This document shows, piece by piece, positions 34,226 to 46,668 of a stretch of DNA of 64,000 nucleotides. Below the pieces are notes generated by a model that ran no database searches, had not been told where the DNA came from, and saw only the letters and a list, made by a program, of their open reading frames with translations. Position 1 is the stretch's first letter. Each line of letters starts with the position of its first letter. Source of the stretch: Aldrovandia affinis (taxonomy: Eukaryota > Chordata > Actinopteri > Notacanthiformes > Halosauridae); the NCBI GenBank assembly GCA_029706075.1, contig JAINUG010000026.1, forward strand, positions 1,781,001 through 1,845,000, written 5' to 3'. A program made the position numbers and the translations under genes.

Positions 34226-35523
34226 ATATAAAATAAGAGAAAACAAGTTTTCATTCATTTCATTCTTCTGTTGTTAAACGTACCCTTGATACAAGTTTCC
34301 AAACACTCCCAGCATAAAATGTAAACCATAATCTCCTTTTAAATAACTCCTTTTAAATGTTCTCATGTATGCCTCATTCATGCTTGGAGCAATAATGATA
34401 ACTATAAACCTAACAATACTTGATAACCAGGAAGCTAGCAGCATCCCGGGTTTTAACATGCCAAATAGCTTGCTGGGTGCAGAACGAGGTCATGAGCCAT
34501 TTGCCCCTCATTTTCTGGGATTTCTCAATCACTACCCATATGTTCATCTTCATCATTGCATTGTGCTTTTTCCATACAGCATGTTGATTGTTTTACAATG
34601 TACACCATTTGCCTTTTGTGTCCAGTTTTTATTATTTTTAAATTAAATCACACACCCTCAGCCTCATTGATTGAGTTTATCAATTATCTGATTGTATCCA
34701 TTTTTTACACTACAATGATTGGTAATCAATATTTATTATTGGATCCTTGTTTAAAAAATAATTATGAAAGTGATCCGAATGATTGTCTTCGTTATTGTTT
34801 GAGGTCATTTTATAGTTAGCTATATTGAATTTTAACTGGAATGAAAAGGTGTAATCATTGAGGTTCATTATCATAATAGTTCCAAGTGTGCCTAGGGCTT
34901 TTGCCTGCCATGTGATTCTTATACTTTATGTTGGCAACATCTTGAGTCTATTTCTCAAAGTGCATTGCATTTCAAGTGGTTTATCCACTTAAGTTGCAAC
35001 AAGTGCAATTCAAACTGATAAGACTTAAGTTTAATCCGTATTTAATTGAACCAACCTTATCCTCATATCCAGATCCTGCCTTATGCTCATCATTAGGGCC
35101 CAGAGAAAATCACGACCACATGACTATCTGGGCAGGCAAGCCAAATTTCAGCAGTCACCCTTCGGGTGTTCCTGTAGGCACTCCATGTTCAGCAGTCGTT
35201 TGGCAATCAGCACACAAATGCAACTAATTATACAATGAATTCAGAGGTGTTCATCGATGCAAAACAATAAAATTATGTTGTTAAAGGAAGGTGTGGTGGA
35301 TGGGAAACATTGACCCGCACAAACAAAGTATTTTCTATCGTTGACAAGAGAAACAATATCATACTGGTGCATTGCATACAGACAGATTTAATTTATTTTG
35401 CACATCTCGCAACTTATTTTTAGACTGCACAACAAACACTACAATACACTGGCACGTAAATTTTAAAAAAGGTAAAAAATGACAGTCTGAGATGGACAAT
35501 AGTAAGGGGGAAACAGCTGTCAA
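34226..35523. other. No recognisable feature
   Basis: AT-rich DNA. Nothing identified. Confidence 0.4.
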
Positions 35524-35537
35524 AAAGCATAAGGGTA

Positions 35538-35842
35538 GGGCCTCCCGCGTGGTCCAGTGGTTACAACGTTCGGGGTTTGATTCCCCGTTGCGCCAGAGTC
35601 GGCTCTGGCCGGGAGTGCCACTGGGGGTGGCGATTGGCTGTCCGCCCTAGGGAGGGGGGAAGGCGGCTGACAAGATGTTCGCTGTGCACAGGAGTGGCTC
35701 TGTAGTACCGGGTTATGGTTGACGGCCTGGCAAGTGCCGTCTTGGAGGAGGCGAACTCACATTACAAGGGGGGGATTGACTTGAAAATAGCAGGTGTAAT
35801 TGGCTACCAAATTGCAAGAAAATTTGAAACATTTTTTTTTTT
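35538..35842 (+). mobile_element. tRNA-derived SINE (family A), complete copy
   Basis: Begins GGGCCTCCCGCGTGGTCCAG (A-box-like GTGGTCCAGTGGTTAC) with a B-box-like GGGGTTTGATTCCCC. The body reads CGGCTCTGGCCGGGAGTGCC and ATTGGCTGTCCGCCCTAGG, and the 3' part GGCTACCAAATTGCAAGAAA ends in a run of ~11 T. Flanked by perfect 14-bp duplications AAAGCATAAGGGTA (35524-35537 and 35843-35856). At 305 bp this is the best-preserved copy and the reference for the other three in the window. Confidence 0.93.
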
Positions 35843-35856
35843 AAAGCATAAGGGTA

Positions 35857-36220
35857 AAGAGCAAGGCGATACAATTTAATTTCACAGAATTCACAAAACC
35901 TACAATAAACTTGATCAGCTAATGAGTGCATATCAAAAATTGGCACAATAGTTTCACAACACTGGCAGAACAATCAACTGTTAATGTATTAAAATATTCA
36001 ACAAAGCAACAGAAAAGGTCAAAGGATATTATAACCCCAATGAATTGAAAAAGAAAACACGGTTCAGCCAACCAGCTCACAAGCATTTGAAAGCTGTCAG
36101 GGTTTTTGACCACAAACAAGATTCTATTCCAGGCTTTGACAAAATCTGAACTTCGAAATTATGAAGAGCATGTGAAGCAAATCACTGCAATTTCTGATGA
36201 AAGATATTTCCCATGGCCAA
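35857..36220. other. No recognisable feature
   Basis: AT-rich DNA between the SINE and the hairpin at 36221. Confidence 0.4.
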
Positions 36221-36252
36221 ATGCTACTTGTCAGTTGCATGACAAGTAGCAT
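36221..36252. repeat. Perfect 12-bp-arm hairpin
   Basis: ATGCTACTTGTC and GACAAGTAGCAT are exact reverse complements separated by AGTTGCAT. It lies 11 bp before the region that aligns with 8628-9050. Confidence 0.9.
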
Positions 36253-36262
36253 GACAATGATG

Positions 36263-36740
36263 ATTGACAACTGACAATGATTACATTTAACTAGAACATT
36301 TAGAGCACTAGACTTTCTCCTTTACCAAAATGTCTGAAATTCACAGCTGACCCTATTTTTATGCATGTGCCGCAACTGCCAGCAGCTTTATTTGTTAAGA
36401 TTTATAGTTTTACTGTTGAGGAGGTTGCTCATTTTAAATCAATATCTACCACCTCCTCCAAGAAAAACTATTTTATGCGTTCTTGTGGTTCCTGGTTCTT
36501 ATGTGTTTGTGCAACATTGTCTAATACACTTCGCATCCGGCACATGCTAATTGTCAATGGACATGAACATAACTTTATTATCATGCCCCTGATTAACTGG
36601 TAATTGAATGATTAACTGAAATGAAACGTTTCACACACAACCAGAAGTGAAAGAAGCAGTGAAATCAAAGGCATCTAGGCCTGCAATGTAAACGTAGCCT
36701 TATAGGCTGCATTGACCCCTTGGTGGTGGACTGAATGCAT
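36263..36740 (+). repeat. Unidentified dispersed repeat, copy 2
   Basis: Aligns colinearly with 8628-9050 in the same orientation (shared CTGACAATGATTACATTTAA, CATGCCCCTGATTAACTGG-type and GACCCCTTGGTGGTGGA blocks). This copy contains ~70 bp near 36620-36690 that the other lacks. The 80-codon frame at 36361-36603 falls in it but is not conserved as a frame in copy 1, so it is not likely coding. Confidence 0.7.
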
Positions 36741-36819
36741 TAATGAATTAAATGCCAGATAACAGCCAACAAAATTAATTAAATAAAATTCTCCAGGAAG
36801 AAAAGTTAAAATAAGGAAT

Positions 36820-37140
36820 ATTGGGGCTGGCTGGCTCATCTTGTTAAGGTACAGTTCTAGTGTGTGGATGAGTCCCATGGTCTGGGGAGCCCAGCAAGGC
36901 GATGCACTATTGGCGGTAATGTCTCCACGGGAGGGAGGGATATAGTCAGCTGAATTTTCCGTGTCTCGTCTCACACTAGGCACCCACAGTTATAAATTTG
37001 CGTATGAAGTGTCTTTCTGACTCATGTCAGTGCAAGCTTAACTTGTAGACTGCGATGTGAAAAGAAGCAGCGGCTGATATCACGTTTCGGAGAAGAGCAC
37101 GTGCTTGTCTGCACGCTCCCGCAGTGAGCATGGCATATAT
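36820..37140 (+). mobile_element. tRNA-headed SINE, different family (B), degenerate
   Basis: The head has an A-box-like TGGCTCATCTTGTTAAGG and a B-box-like GGATGAGTCCC. The 3' body includes AGCAGCGGCTGATATCACG and TTTCGGAGAAGAGCACGTGC, then TTGTCTGCACGCTCCCG, typical of a SINE type common in fishes. No tail or duplication can be set, and the middle is diverged. Confidence 0.55.
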
Positions 37141-38751
37141 GTTTATTTGATTTATTCAGCATTTTAGAGATAAATCAATGACCTAATGTAGGTGTTTTCA
37201 AAAATGTTTGCCACATTTGTGGCATATGATATGTAAACATATATTTTTCATATACAAATTAATAGGAGGGTAATAAACACTGGTAGTTCAAAGTAGGATT
37301 TAATTTTAATAGGATTAACAGCCATGTCAACTGCTAGCAATAGAAGATGGGTGGATCCCCGAAAGGCAATTAAGAACATCTCAGATTTAAGTGGCTCTTA
37401 AACTTCATCATGCAATGCGTCATTATTTTACACGTGTGACCTGAAACCTCTGCAGCTAACGTAGCTCTTTATTTCGGTCATTAATTAACGTTAATTGAAT
37501 TTAATCATTAATTCTACATATGTATTTCATTCATTCTTTCATTAATGCATTTTTTATGACATTACCAGGATGGTAGTGTCGAAAATGGTAGAATGGTAGA
37601 AAATTATTTTGAAGAAGGAATAATCTATTACCTTCCTAATACTGTACTACGGAGATGTGAGCACTGCGCTAGAAACCCAACCCAAAAAAGTACAATCCAG
37701 ACACATATAGCACGAAAAGGCAGGTACTTTTAGGACTCCTTGACCAATCAATCACAACCCATAGTGCCAATCATTCGGTGAGTTTCAATGGCTACAATCT
37801 CTTCTGCCTCCGTAGAGAAGTATAATGCGTTCTACAGACTTTATTGAGATACGGTGCCGGATAAATCAGGGAAGATTTTGTTTTCTTTGTATTTGTTCTT
37901 AAACAGGATACATTCATAAGATTGACTTTCGGCCACTATTTTTTCAATTAATTTTGGTGATCACTAAACTCGCCAAACTGTGTTTGTGTGTTATAAACTC
38001 ACGAGGAGCAATGAGGACTATATGGGTTATCTGGGAGTGGAGATGGCTGGGGAATAAGAAGGCCATGTGACGTTTGAGCTGGAGCTCAGTAGCAGCTTCC
38101 CCGCTTTTACAAATTGTTTTCTCAGGGGCATGGCTGTTCCATACAGTATTTAACTGTGTGTCACTCTGCGATGAGAAGAAATCGAAGCCCTTTGTTTACT
38201 CATTGTACCATTAGTTCTCAGTACTCTATTGTTTGCAGCGGGCCAATCGATATTGTGGCCAAGGTTTGATTTTTCATTCGCCAGGCGTCCCCTACGGTCG
38301 GCCTCAACTGTTCCCCAGATTTATCTCAACAATGAACCCAGAACCTGCGAGAACACAACACATCTATTCACAGAGTAACTGCTAGTACAAGCTGTTCTTT
38401 ATATAAAATGACTGCTACAATGTGCTGGTAATGGACTCAGTTTGTTTCAGTTAGCCTTTGGCTTTCTGAAAAATAAAAACAATTGTCAGCTCAGGATTCT
38501 ATTCTCTTCTATTTGTTTGTTTGTCTTCTCTTTTTTGGTTATGTTTTGTCACTGTTAATTTGTGTTGCTGCCTCTTTATTGGTTTATTTACGCACAATCA
38601 CAGTCACAGTTTTCCACTTCTTTAACACCATTGTCTCTTACCTTGAACAAATCTCAGTTTTTGATATCTAAATGGTCTAAATTTGCCTAAATATCTAAAC
38701 TCACCTCATTCATACCCTGCCTGCGCTGTTCTCACAGACCCCAGCACCACA
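37141..38751. other. No recognisable feature
   Basis: AT-rich upstream of the solo LTR. The T-rich frame at 38483-38671 is compositional. Confidence 0.4.
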
Positions 38752-38756
38752 TGCTG

Positions 38757-39528
38757 TGTCACGTCTCGTGTTCGTGTTTCCCGTAATTAAGCGTTTGTAG
38801 TTTTTTCCATGTTTTCCTAGTTGTCTGGTCTGTGTTTTTACTTTCGCTTACCTGTTCTAGTCTCGTCAGTGTATTATCAGTTTCACCTGTTTTCTCGTTA
38901 TGTCTGATGTAGTTAGCTGTTCGTTTCCCATGTTCATTTCCTGATTGTCTCGTTATTGTATTATCGTTTTCACTTACTTCCTCATGTGTCTGATTGCAGT
39001 CAGCTGCATTCGTGTTTATTCCTGATTGTTTCTTGTTATTCTAAATGTATTTAAGCTGTGTGTTTTCCCATGTTTGTTGCCAGATTGTTTTGTGCTTTGT
39101 GTATGCCTACACAACTCTCCAGCGTTTTCTCTGTTTTCCCGTGTTTTGTTTCATCGTGCTCTTGTTCGTGCTCTTGTTCGTGCTCTTGTTCGTGCTCTTG
39201 TTCGTGCTCTTGTTCGTGCTCTTGTTTATGCTCCCGTGTATCTCAGTCTCGTTCCCGACCTCCCTGTTCGTGCTCCTTGTGGTTCAAGTCCCGCTCCTCT
39301 CTGTGTTCCCTGGACTGATTTCCCGGTATCGACCTCCGCCTGCCCACTGACTATGCTTTGCCTGCCCCTGACACTACTGAAGCCTGGAACTAACTTTGCC
39401 TGTCCCCGACCACTCTTTGGATCTCTGTATTGCTCTGATTGCTCCTGTGTGACCATCGCCTGTTTACGCAATAAAATACATTATTGCATCTCTGGGTCCG
39501 CGCCTGGTTTCTGGTACCATTCCTAACA
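38757..39528 (+). mobile_element. Solo LTR of an LTR retrotransposon
   Basis: Starts TGTCACGTCTCGTG and ends CATTCCTAACA (TG...CA). Flanked by perfect 5-bp duplications TGCTG (38752-38756 and 39529-39533). A polyadenylation signal AATAAA lies near 39471, about 60 bp before the end, as expected for R-U5. The length is 772 bp. There is no internal coding sequence on either side, so it arose by recombination between LTRs. A 12-bp tandem array lies inside. The 166-codon frame at 39026-39526 is a by-product of the T/C-rich composition. Confidence 0.88.
39155..39233. repeat. 12-bp tandem repeat inside the LTR
   Basis: GTGCTCTTGTTC repeated about 6.5 times, the last unit altered (TTTATGCTCCC). Being a multiple of three, it keeps all frames open and yields spurious cysteine/serine-rich or leucine/valine-rich frames. 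Confidence 0.95.
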
Positions 39529-39533
39529 TGCTG

Positions 39534-40993
39534 TATTCCTCACAGAAATACAGAGCTTTAAAATATTGCCAAGGACATTAGACACAAAGGTTGGACGTGA
39601 TTTGTGAAGGGTTTCTCAAATAAATGTTATGAATTTCAGCTAACCAGCAAAGATCCGTTTTTCTGCCCGACCACTTGGTTGATGCATTGCGGAGCCCACA
39701 ATAATGCTGAAAATGGCTGCTCAAGTGTCAGGGTGCTAAGCAAAAAGAAAGTGATTGTTAAGAGAGAGAGAGAGAGAGAGGAGTAACAGAAGACATAAAA
39801 AGCAGTGAAACGGGCACGGGGGCAGAGAGAGCAGACATTGAATGATGGGGAGACAGTGAGAATTCATATTGAAAATACGTATGTACTAAGCCAACAGTGT
39901 AGGGAGAGCAGTGGTATAAATGTAACTGTTGAGGACTGGAGTTTGGAGGGACAGAAGCATGCCTGGATGTGACTGTTGGGGAGTTGAGAGAGGAGAAAAA
40001 CATTATAAAATGTGTTATAAAATCACCATTACTAGTGCATATCTCCATTTAATACAATATAGTATATAATCTCTTACATCAGCAATATATTACATGCATA
40101 TAACAACAATATATTTCATACACTTGCCTAAAATGACACATTTAAATTTGTAGGGAGGAACTGCTGGAAGGTTAGATCATTATTGAATAAACTGTAAAGT
40201 TGGGCAGCTTCCATTTCAAAAAATTAAATCACATGTACACTATCTCTTTGTCTAATAAATGACCATAACTATGAGTCCAACTGGAATCACACAATGGGAA
40301 ATGTAATGTGGTTTTCAGCTCTTGTAATGAAAAATTGGAGGTCAGATTCAGTGTTGCGGCTAATGCGATGGGAAATTTTAATGGGGTATTTGAACATAAA
40401 AATGTTGAAAATAGAGCACAAGACAAAGGGAAGAATTTGGGGGAAAGTTATGGAGCGACTCCAGATTATCAGCTTATAATAAAAACAATAAAAGTTATAA
40501 AAGGCTCGTTTAAAAAATATGTTTAGTGTGATGCAATGTACTCTGTCAGCTTTTTCATTTATTGATTTTTGTTCTCTCAGATTCTCTCTGGGGTGAGTGA
40601 TTGTGTGTGTGTGTGTGCGGGTGTGTATATGTGTGTCAGGAAGGAAGATACAAAATAGTGGAAGAGAAGAGGTTGTTAAGGGTGTGAGTGCAGTTTCCAG
40701 ACATGTACTTTCATATATACCCACATGCCTTTGTCCCCAATGTCTGCTTGTCAATATCATTCATTTCTCATGTCAGCATAGAATGGGCCAGTTCCACTTC
40801 AGTGGTTCAATTGGAAAACATGCTACCAAGCCAGGGTCATGGTACAAATAATAAAATACCTTGTTAAGGTGGATGGTTTTGAAAATAGCTGAATCAATCA
40901 AAGGTATTTTGATTGTCTAAGAAAAAGAAAGAAAATTCCTTTCTTAGAAAAAAAAGTTTGAGGCTAGGGACTAATGGTAGGTTAATGCTATCC
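39534..40993. other. Unassigned, with short GA and TG runs
   Basis: Short (GA)n at 39761-39781 and (TG)n at 40600-40640. No coding signature. The 157-codon minus frame at 40287-40760 spans the TG tract and has no recognised domain. Confidence 0.4.
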
Positions 40994-42240
40994 AGGGCAG
41001 TTTTCTACTATTAGTGAAATAAGCATCTGTTTAGGGTCCCACATCCAGCCACTAGGGGGCCTCCTCACAGTTTTATTTATTATTATTAATTATCATTCTT
41101 GGTAGTGAAGCAACCCGATTACTAATCTAAAGGCATGTACTGTACACATGTTAAGCTCCCAATAGTTCATGAAAAATGTATTTCATGTCTAAGCAATATT
41201 ATAAGATTACTGCTCCAATATCTGGCATAATTAAAATACGACAATAGACAGGGGCTCACTCAACTTCAATGTCATCATAATCAATGTCGAGAGACTATCA
41301 TGCAATAATGTATTGAAATTGATAATGATCGTTCAACTTAAAAGCTAGGTCGGGCAGTGAAGGTGAGCGGCTAAGATTATGTTGGCTAAGAAGAAGAAGG
41401 CTATCCTTCATGGGCTCGAAAAAAATTAATAAATAAGAAAAGTGAGTAAGAAAAACATTTTTTTACTGCTTTATGGATTATATTTCACTTGTCAGTCATG
41501 GTTGGTAGCTATTGTTATTTGGATGATGTGAGCTATCGATAGCTAGCTAGTAGTATCGGTAATGTTTTACTTAGATAGCAGCTAAGCTACTGGCCAGCTA
41601 TTTGTTTGCTCAGTATGCTATCTAGAGGGAGGATGGTCAGTTTTTTCAAAAAGCTAACATTTTTTTTTCATTCATTCAATTTTAATCATTTTTTATCATT
41701 CATTCAATTGAGACAGTGTCACTTTAATACACGCTGCGAGTGGGTTTGGAATGTTTAGTCCGGCGTTTAGTTCAACAATGGAGGCTGCAGCAAATGCTAG
41801 CTTGTGTCAATCATGCTTATAGTTGGTCCCATGGAATGTTTAGGGCAAAGATACTGAAATAGCAAGCAAGCCTCTCAATTTTTTTTTTACGGTCCACTTG
41901 GTAAACTACAACTTGACAAGAAAGTCCAACCAAATTGTATTGGCTCAATTGTATTTCCATTAGTTATTGCTATTGAGAAACTACTGTAAACTGTTCTGAG
42001 CTGATGAAAAATATTTTGGGTGAGTTTCAACTGGAATCACATGGGATCATGAGAACAAGGTGTTTTAATTGTGCTAAACTTTAAATAGGTATATTGGGAA
42101 AGCATTGGACAAATTTTGATTGATGAAAGCTGTGAGGCAGTTATAATAATTAGCCTAATTATCTCAGGGTGGAGGCTGGGGTAGTGGGGCCCCCAACAAT
42201 ATCTTGCCTAGGGCCCCAAAAAAGCTAGAAACGGTCCTGG
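40994..42240 (+). mobile_element. Possible degenerate hAT-like element
   Basis: The left end CAGGGCAGTTTTCTAC and the inverted right end CAGGACCGTTTCTAGC are similar, with GGGTCCC/GGGGCCC-type sequence a little further in on both sides. A short Lys-rich start (ATG TTG GCT AAG AAG AAG near 41377) is reminiscent of hAT transposase starts but stops soon after. No 8-bp duplication is visible, so the boundaries and class remain tentative. Confidence 0.4.
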
Positions 42241-43243
42241 TGCAGACAATATGAGACAAGATGACTCTGAATGCTGAAAACAGCACTGTTAGTCTGGAGA
42301 GGTGATCCTTACCACAAAGACTAGGTTCTTTACTCTATCTCTGGAGAGAAGATCTCCAGGGATCCTACTAACAACAGTCTTTACAAAGACAACACTGAGA
42401 ATACTTGAAGTACAACCCCACCTTCCTTCACTGCACTCCTTACTGTAGTAGACCCAATTATGTTACCCAGCACTAACGTACAGAGCTAAAACATGCATTC
42501 TTACAATTATTGCATGAAACCTACATTAATCTGTCAAAAAAAAAAAAACCTGTATGGAAAATAGCAACAGAAACCATAATGCACTCTGAAAGGAAAACCT
42601 TGACAGCCTTACCATCTATTCTAATCAGAAACGTTCAACTGTAATATTAAACCGTGATAATATTATGGTAATCCTCCTATTGGATTCCCACAGTTCCAGG
42701 GTATTGGGATATGGGGGAAAAGAACAGTAATATGTAGGAAAATAAAATGTGTAATCCCGTAACAGGATTAAGGACTGAGGAATCTTCAAAAATCAGACAA
42801 GACTGAAGAGAGAGCTGCTTGGCACCAGCTTACGTGTTTTCTTTTCTTTTCTTTTGGGGGTGGGTCAGCATTGCCATGATGTCACAGAAATATTGGGAAC
42901 ATTGGGAAAATGTTATACGCTAGCCCCTCAGGAGGAAAAACGGGTGTGTATCTCCAGCTGAATGATTTTGCATGGTGTATTTTCTGCACTGAAAGCATGC
43001 ATTACTCAATATAAAAGGCCTTTCTGCTTTAGTTTGACAGGGCTTAATAATTCTGATAGAGTCCACACAGCACACTGGACATAAAACGAAGGAAAGTGTG
43101 AACTCACTGATCTGACTGGGGAGTAGTGATGCACAGTTTGAAACCTGTCACTGACACACTAATGGAGCATAAAGGCAGAAAACTGCAGTGGTCAGGAAAG
43201 CAAAATTATCATAAAGAAAGTGCCCATTGAGACGGTGTAGGGT
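42241..43243. other. No recognisable feature
   Basis: AT-rich DNA, nothing identified. Confidence 0.4.
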
Positions 43244-43447
43244 GGAGGTATTCAAATCCAGGCCTCGAGGTCCACAGTGTCTGCAGGTATTTGCTCCAAT
43301 CACGCACTACACCACCTGGTTTCACGAATTAGCTCGCTTCCTGGACCAAGGAGGTAAACTAATTAGTGAAATCAGGTGGTGTAGTGCGTGGTTAGAGCAA
43401 ATACCTGCAGACATTACGGACCTCGAGGCCTGGGTTTGAATACCTCC
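43244..43447. mobile_element. Fold-back MITE, ~204 bp
   Basis: Arms of about 90 bp pair almost fully: GGAGGTATTCAAATCCAGGC on the left against its inverted form at the right end, then CCTCGAGGTCC, GTCTGCAGGTATTTGCTC, CACGCACTACACCACCTG and TTTCAC-AATTAG. Only ~25 bp separates them. There is no coding capacity. Hairpin-type nonautonomous elements of this sort (Angel-like) are known in teleosts, and the family is not named here. Confidence 0.85.
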
Positions 43448-45540
43448 GGTGTAGTTAGTTCACTGACCTGTCCAGAGATGAATACATGTTGTTACATGTG
43501 AGTCTATATACAGAACTGAAGAAGTTAGCAACAAACATTGTGTGCAGGAAAACCTCATCACCAAGTATGCTACAGATGAGCATTAGTGGTTTGATTGAAT
43601 TTTACATTTGTGCTTGTTGGTTGTTTGTTTTTCTGCTTTTGTTACTACCACTGAAAACATATATTTTTTATGATTTCATTTAATTTCACCAAAACTTTGA
43701 AAAGTGATTGTAGTAGCACTAAATAATTCAAATATTATTTGCAAAGGCACTGTTTTTGGTCAAACATAGAACACATTTACTCTATCACAAACATAATGTT
43801 CATGGTAATTAACCACAGGTGTTTATAAAACTCATTAATATTCTGAATAAGAGCATATCAATATAGTAAACCCAATAAACCATACTGGAAGAAATTCTTA
43901 TTTGAAATGTGATATGGTTAATTTGTATTATTTCATATTATATTACTTTATGAATTATAAATCACTATTACAATTACTAATTGCTTCATGGATATGATTA
44001 GTTAAATTATAGGTATTCTCTTGTTTATTGTTTTATTTTATGAAAAAATAGCACACACAACAATAAAACATTAATGGATAAAGCATTCACTAGTATTCAG
44101 CACTAAATGAGTCAACTCTGGGCACCTGCTTACATCATGCAGAAACCATTTCAATGGCACTAGTACTGTATTTCTTTGGAATTATGACAATCACATGGCA
44201 CAGAGTGAGCATTTTAATGAGTAGCGAGCATGAAGGAATAAGGCATTATAAGTATTTGTAGATGGTATTCAAGTAATGCTTTGCTTGAACTATGATGTGG
44301 CCAGTGGACAGATAGTTCAGTGCTATGAACAATCTATCCAGTAGATAAGTGGATTGAGACAAACCCATCCAAGCACCCAAGATAACATTTTCTGTTTGCC
44401 ATGTATTTGCATTGACCTTTTGATGACACAGGGAGGTATTTTAATATGTAATTCGTCCACTTAGTTAACGACCAGATACATTTTATTCATTTCTCAGAAT
44501 TGTCTGTTTGTTCACTCTTTTACAGTAGCTACATGCTACAAGATGCTATGCCTTATTCTTGCCTGTGTGATGCTAATAAAAATGCATTTTCTTTGACATT
44601 AAGTCAAGTCATCAAAGTCGTGTCAAAACTTTAAAGTAAGCTCAACCCATATAATAAGTTATAATGGGTTTATATAATAAGTCCCTCAAGGGGATGTCAC
44701 TTTCTCCATAATCTTGTCTACGGTGATGCTTTATTATTGCTATAAAAATTGCTAAAGTAATTTACTTTGTGCATTGCAAACTTGTATGTAGTGAGAGTCC
44801 ATTGCTGGTTTTCGATATATATCTTCATGCAATATATTCAGGTCATTCAAGCAAATAAGAAAAATGAATGGGCCACTGCGATGCTAGGAAGAACAGAACA
44901 GGAGCAGAGAGTATTCATCAAGACTATTCAGGATCTCAGGTGCTTGAGCAGCGCAGCGGCGCTGCAGGACCATGGACAGCGTCAAATCCACTCACGGGCA
45001 TGGCGGCAGCTGTAGGTTGTTGTTAATCACAGCAGTTGCTATTAAGCGCCTCAGTAATGGATTGATAAGGGCTCAGGTCGCAGGCCTTTTTTGCATTTTT
45101 GGACTGGATGCCTACAAGGAGGCATTTCCTTCTTTTGAGCCCCGATACACCGTTGCTCTCATTCATCTTTATTTTGAATAGTATTTATTTTTTTCCAGCT
45201 GTTTCCCTTTCTTCTCTGCCTGACTGCCCTGTTAGGCTGTATTAATGAAGCCACTGTTTGCTGGCCTTCGGTGACCCACCCAGAGAGTGACCACTCTTGT
45301 CACGATGTGACAAACTCGGGAAAGCAATTTAAATGTAAATATTACAATGAAATGAACAAGATTTCTCAAAGTATGGCTCCATAAAATGCACTTCCTTGTC
45401 ACAGTAATTGTACCCACAGAGAGTTTCAAATATAACCACTTTGCAGAATATGAATTATTTGTGGGAAACATAATTTAATCTTGAACGGTTCTTAAACAGC
45501 TGTGAAACATGTGGTGATGGACATATATATATATATATAT
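43448..45540. other. No recognisable feature
   Basis: AT-rich until ~44870. A GC-richer patch at 44940-45020 (AGCGCAGCGGCGCTGCAGG) has no clear frame or splice signals. (AT)n at 45523-45540. Confidence 0.4.
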
Positions 45541-45682
45541 GCTATTTAGCAAACGCTTTTATCCAAAGTGACTTACAGTAGTGAATGGATACATTTTTCA
45601 GTGTATGTGGTCCCAGTGGGAATTGAACCCACAACCTAAGCGTCGCCAACGCCATGCTCTACCTACTGAGCCACACAGAACC
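45541..45682 (-). mobile_element. tRNA-derived SINE with L2-type tail
   Basis: On the minus strand: GGTTCTGTGTGGCTCAGTAG then GTAGAGCATGGCGTTGGC (A box), GGTTGTGGGTTCAATTCCCA (B box), a short linker, and the tail TAAGTCACTTTGGATAAAAG with CGTTTGCTAAATAGC. The head is very tRNA-like, but the body is short (~70 bp) and goes into the L2-type tail, so it is a SINE and not a tRNA gene. No target duplication can be set because of the adjoining (AT)n. Confidence 0.85.
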
Positions 45683-46668
45683 ACATTAACATTAACATTG
45701 CTTCTGTACATCACACAATGTAATATCACCCCTGCCAGTAGGTAATGTAAAGAGAGGTAATGAAATGTATTGTTTCCAAAACAAAATATGGATGTTCATC
45801 AATTTTCTTTAACCTTTTCTATACATTTTTCAGGTGTTGCTGTCTCAGTGACCGTATCTTGAATGGATTTTCCATTTGAAACCATTGCATATCCTTCACA
45901 AGCCCTGAGTGGGTCTATCCCAAAATCAGGTCTATTCCCCGATGGGACAAATGCTATCCTTTGATCGGTTTTATCCACCCAAGACAATTTTTTTTTCATT
46001 TTGAAACTGAGAACAATACATCTGGTCCCAGGTGCTGAAATTAATAGGCTGACCAGTATGTTTTGGGCAAAGAAAGACTTAACATCTGAGCTCAGCAGGT
46101 TTACATCTTTACAAACAGCCCCTGCTTCTGCACTGGTTGAGACTTCCAAAAGATAGAAGGGACAAAAGCTCAATAAATGGTCCTGCACTGTACGACATCT
46201 GATCTGTTTTGTTTCTACCTTGATAAAAAATCACTTGAACAGTCAAGTTAAGCTTCTCATCTAACCTGTTTTCCTCATCCCCAAAATGTTGTAACACAAG
46301 GCTATCTACTGTCCCTGCCTAAGAAAGTGATACACAGTCCCACATATCAACATTTTCCTAACAGTAGTTCCAGTGCATTTCCTGGTTTCAAGTGTCCTAG
46401 CACCCTACATTGTATCAAAACCATCCTTACAGCCCTGCACTGTGAAAATGTGCCCCAATTCCCTGCTCTATAGCACAATGGATGTGAATAATTGCTCTGG
46501 AAAATGTAATCTGAAGAAGTTTAGTTTTGTCGGACTACATACCGTATCAACTCACATTCCCTGTGTGCTCTAGATACAGGGATATATAGATAGACACACA
46601 ATCCACTGGCTGAATCAGTGACATTCACAGAGTTTTCATAAGAATAAAACCACATATTGTAGTCTTAC
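45683..46668. other. No supported feature
   Basis: Contains a 129-codon minus frame (45799-46188) with no recognised domain, no splice context and ordinary composition. I treat it as chance. Confidence 0.35.

Noticed and set aside
36361-36603. 80-codon frame
   Set aside because: Falls inside the dispersed repeat, and the frame is not kept in the other copy.
39026-39526. Longest frame of the window (166 codons)
   Set aside because: Lies within the solo LTR and is extended by a 12-bp repeat that keeps every frame open; no domain is visible and overlapping frames are equally open.
45799-46188. 129-codon minus-strand frame
   Set aside because: No recognised domain, no good splice or promoter context; length is within chance expectation for 64 kb.
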